The notes under the pieces: model-generated | The model's input: only the letters and a program-made list of their open reading frames with translations | What the model was told of the DNA's origin: nothing | The model's database searches: none | Position numbers and translations under genes: made by a program | Source: Nakazawaea peltata | Taxonomy: Eukaryota > Ascomycota > Pichiomycetes > Alaninales > Pachysolenaceae | NCBI GenBank assembly: GCA_001599355.1 | Contig: BCGQ01000005.1 | Coordinates: 4,222-68,221 of the forward strand | DNA length: 64,000 nt | Reading direction: 5' to 3' | Shown: positions 61,911 through 64,000 of the stretch, piece by piece | Layout of the letters: each line of letters begins with the position of its first letter | How positions within the stretch are numbered: the stretch's first letter is position 1

Positions 61911-61925
61911 ATACACGACCATTTT
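61911..61925 (-). promoter_or_regulatory. AAARGTCGTGYAC-like element
   Basis: Reads AAAATGGTCGTGTAT on the reverse strand, about 335 bp before the YTA12 start; one base (T) inserted before GGTCGTG relative to the best copies. Confidence 0.5.
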
Positions 61926-62243
61926 GGGGATACATCGAAGGGATTGGGGGTACCGATGAGAGAAGTAGGTGAGAGGAGATGGATTCAGCTGGTGTTACCA
62001 ACTCTACATAGAAATTTGAACGACTATCTGACTAACTGAAAGCACCACAAGAATCCTGTCCCCAAGATATTATCCAATAAAATATTCCAGCTCTCTAGCC
62101 CAATCTCTCCCCAATCTCTCCCCAATCTCTCACACAATAATCTAACCACATCTTCGCCCGGGATCATGTCCCCAAATTCATTTACTCACCTTAAGCCTTT
62201 TCGAATCTTAATTTATTCATTTAAATAAGTTTATAGGATTAGA

Positions 62244-63164
62244 TCAATCCTCCTTTGTTTTTGGATCTAAATCGATAAAACTGCCCCGCGTCTCATCAAC
62301 TCCCTCTTTAAGCACAATCTGCAGTAATACCCCTCCCCTATACTGTAAAACATACAAATGATGCTTCTTTTCAAACCAAACCGACAACACCTCATTGTAA
62401 ATAATGAAGTTATAAATTCCAAGACTGGTGAAAATATGCCACCAACCATGAGCTTCGAGGATAAATCCGAGAGGAAGACCGAGATATACCCTCCTCCACC
62501 AAATTAACTGATCACAATAGACGGTATCGAGATTCCACAAGAGGAATCCGAATAAGAACTGTGAGATTGCCATTCCAAGTTTGTAATAGAGGAATTTACG
62601 AGTCTTACCATTAGTAACGTATTTTCTTACCATCAGAACACTTTTTCCAATGATGGCAAAATTCAAAACGGCGTAACTGATTTGATGTAAGACAGGGTCC
62701 TTATACACAAAACAATAGATGAAGGTGATCAGGGACACAAAGGACAGGACAGCCAAATAAACCAAAGACTTCTGGAAAGTAGTCTTCAACTCACAACTAA
62801 AGATATAAGCAAAAGGAATCAGAGTGAAATAAATCATTGGTAACTCATCCATCAACTGGAACTCATACTTAAGAGTCATATGGAACAACCAGGAACCCAA
62901 GCCGACTAAAGACATCCCGACACTGATTACCATAAACAAAGGACCATGGCGGTTGACAATAGCCGAGTAAAAATGGAATAAAGAGAGAGCAAAGAAGGAG
63001 AGATTGGTTGTGGCATTGATAAACTCGGCGAAAAACGGTGATACAACGTAATTCTCTTCACACCAATCTATAGTGGAGGTGACAGGACCCCAATAACCAT
63101 GAGTGCTGGAATGTTCGATCAGCTTAGGGTATCCCCACCATAACGTCCAAGGGCTTGCAGACAT
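62244..63164 (-). CDS. Alkaline ceramidase 2 (YPC1/YDC1 family)
   Basis: 306 residues, about seven membrane helices. It shares most residues of the N-terminal 100 with the copy at 21109: GYWGPVTSTIDWCEENYVVS, FFAEFINATTNLSFFALS, GLGSWLFHMTLKYEFQLMDE, then HGWWH-x3-SLG at the C-terminus. The catalytic Ser/His/Asp and zinc His residues are all kept, so it should be active on ceramides in ER/Golgi membranes. It has an N-terminal extension (MSASPWTLWWGYPK). A cytosolic tail of about 30 residues ends LDPKTKED. Its Ala in FFAEFIN (GCC) faces CTG in the other copy. S. cerevisiae has two such genes from genome duplication; this lineage lacks that event, so these are an independent duplication, or an older pair. 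Confidence 0.93.
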   Translation of the reverse strand: MSASPWTLWWGYPKLIEHSSTHGYWGPVTSTIDWCEENYVVSPFFAEFINATTNLSFFALSLFHFYSAIVNRHGPLFMVISVGMSLVGLGSWLFHMTLKYEFQLMDELPMIYFTLIPFAYIFSCELKTTFQKSLVYLAVLSFVSLITFIYCFVYKDPVLHQISYAVLNFAIIGKSVLMVRKYVTNGKTRKFLYYKLGMAISQFLFGFLLWNLDTVYCDQLIWWRRVYLGLPLGFILEAHGWWHIFTSLGIYNFIIYNEVLSVWFEKKHHLYVLQYRGGVLLQIVLKEGVDETRGSFIDLDPKTKED

Positions 63165-64000
63165 TTTTCTGGGAAGAAAATATCACACGATCTCGTTCTT
63201 TAACACCTTAAGATGGGTGGCACTTTAAACCTATAACTTGGTTGAGTAATCAAAAGGTGTTAAATTATTTTTTTTCCCATTTTATCCGAGATCGAAGAGA
63301 TGGGGCATGATTTGGAGGGGGAGGGGGAGGGGGTGAGCAGCAATTGAGGAGGAGAAGTGGTAATTGATCATATGAAGAAGAGATGAAACTCATGAATTAT
63401 TCTCGTTATATACGAGGACTGTGGGGAGATGGGGTTTGGCTGAAGGGGTCTACATAATAAATGTATGGAGATGAGCAGGGTGCATTAGGGCGCACAGATG
63501 AGAAGAAAAAGCTTGAGAATAATGGGGTGATATTAGGGGTAGGGGAGGCGAGGCACGGGGGTGATGGTGAAGAGGAGTGGAGTAGGGATCAAAGACCGTG
63601 TATAGAGACAATTGACGATGGAATGAGGTGATATGGGCTCAAGATTTGACAGTGACCCTACTGATCAAGATTATGCATTTGTGGATATGCATAAGCAGTG
63701 CAGGATTTATTAGGGGAAGAAGTTTGGCCAGGGAGGTGAAGCAAAGGTGATCAATTTGAGAAGATGAAAATAAGACTCGGGTAGTGTAGAAAAGCAATAT
63801 AGACAAATACGGACATGAGAGGCGGCAAAGAGTAGGCGAAGTGAAGTGATGAAGATCGCACGGGTGCAGGCTAAAGAGGTGGAGAGAGCGGGCAGTGCGC
63901 ATGAAAAAAAAAAGAGGAGAAGAGAGAGAAGCGAACGAAGCGGGAAGCGAAACTGGGAAGCGAATATGAAGGGCAGTAAGTAAATAGCAATACCGCAAGT
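63165..64000. other. Ceramidase 2 upstream, right edge
   Basis: 836 bp with no supported gene; a 119-codon reverse frame at 63639-63998 has no family features. Purine-rich, with GGAGGGGGAGGGGGAGGGGG near 63315-63334 (possible G-quadruplex) and GA-rich sequence near 63900-63960. Confidence 0.5.

Larger units (their letters stand above)
61577..62243. other. YTA12 promoter and ceramidase 2 3' flank
   Basis: 667 bp, no gene. Two ATACACGAC elements (61710-61722, 61911-61925). A run of three CAATCTCTCC(CC) units at 62101-62132. Confidence 0.55.

Noticed and set aside
63639-63998. 119-codon reverse frame at the right edge
   Set aside because: Leu/Ser/Phe-rich translation of purine-rich DNA with no family likeness and no codon bias like the neighbours.
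1-64000. LTR elements, other virus-derived fossils or insertion sequences
   Set aside because: No reverse transcriptase, integrase, capsid or transposase frames and no long terminal repeats were seen.

Overview
The window is nuclear DNA of a budding yeast (Saccharomycotina). It is compact and nearly intron-free. It carries yeast housekeeping genes (PGK1, RAT1, SKI2, YTA12, SAM50, a divergent H2A/H2B pair, PDI1 with an HDEL tail) beside a peroxisomal copper amine oxidase very like that of Ogataea. The most important observation is the genetic code. At many positions where a family has an invariant or near-invariant alanine, this sequence has CTG: RAT1, SKI2, PGK1, YTA12, URH1, PDI1, and one of two ceramidase paralogues whose sister copy has GCC at the same place. 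This is the signature of the CUG-Ala yeasts (Pachysolen, Nakazawaea, Peterozyma). Every protein here should be read with CUG as alanine; residue numbers below are unaffected, but residues a standard translation shows as Leu(CTG) are probably Ala.

Layout. 0-2.5 kb: 5' part of a cell-wall adhesin (reverse strand, running off the left edge) with a 1.47-kb repeat-bearing upstream region. 2.5-14 kb: FET3-type ferroxidase and the C1-tetrahydrofolate synthase gene, divergent across a promoter with six TGACTC boxes; a DHA1 transporter with a broken frame; STE50; the amine oxidase AMO1. 14-30 kb: an ECM9/PTAR1-like gene, OSH6/7 with a newly recognised 5' intron, PGK1, SAM50, alkaline ceramidase 1, two unassigned genes, a HOL1-like transporter, an RMD1/RMD8 (DUF155) protein, and H2A. 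30-38 kb: H2B, a possible small broken gene, URH1, a 2.8-kb gene-free stretch, and a BDS1-like sulfatase. 38-48 kb: a MidA-like mitochondrial methyltransferase, RAT1 with an NQGY-repeat tail, and ESL1/ESL2-like PIN protein. 48-54 kb: a divergent SOA1-like transporter / JLP1-like dioxygenase pair, and PDI1. 54-64 kb: SKI2, the m-AAA protease subunit YTA12, and ceramidase 2.

Themes. Three genes (sulfatase, SOA1-like permease, JLP1-like dioxygenase) form a sulfate-ester/sulfonate scavenging set within about 16 kb. Two RNA-decay genes (RAT1, SKI2) and a PIN-domain EST/SMG-like protein lie close together. A motif, AAARGTCGTGYAC, recurs in at least eight intergenic regions in both promoters and terminators, as a general regulatory factor site would; I do not recognise its binding factor. 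A 17-base word, TTATTTGATATTTTGCT, is repeated exactly upstream of two unrelated genes. I saw no tRNA, rRNA, CRISPR array, intact transposon or virus-derived element.
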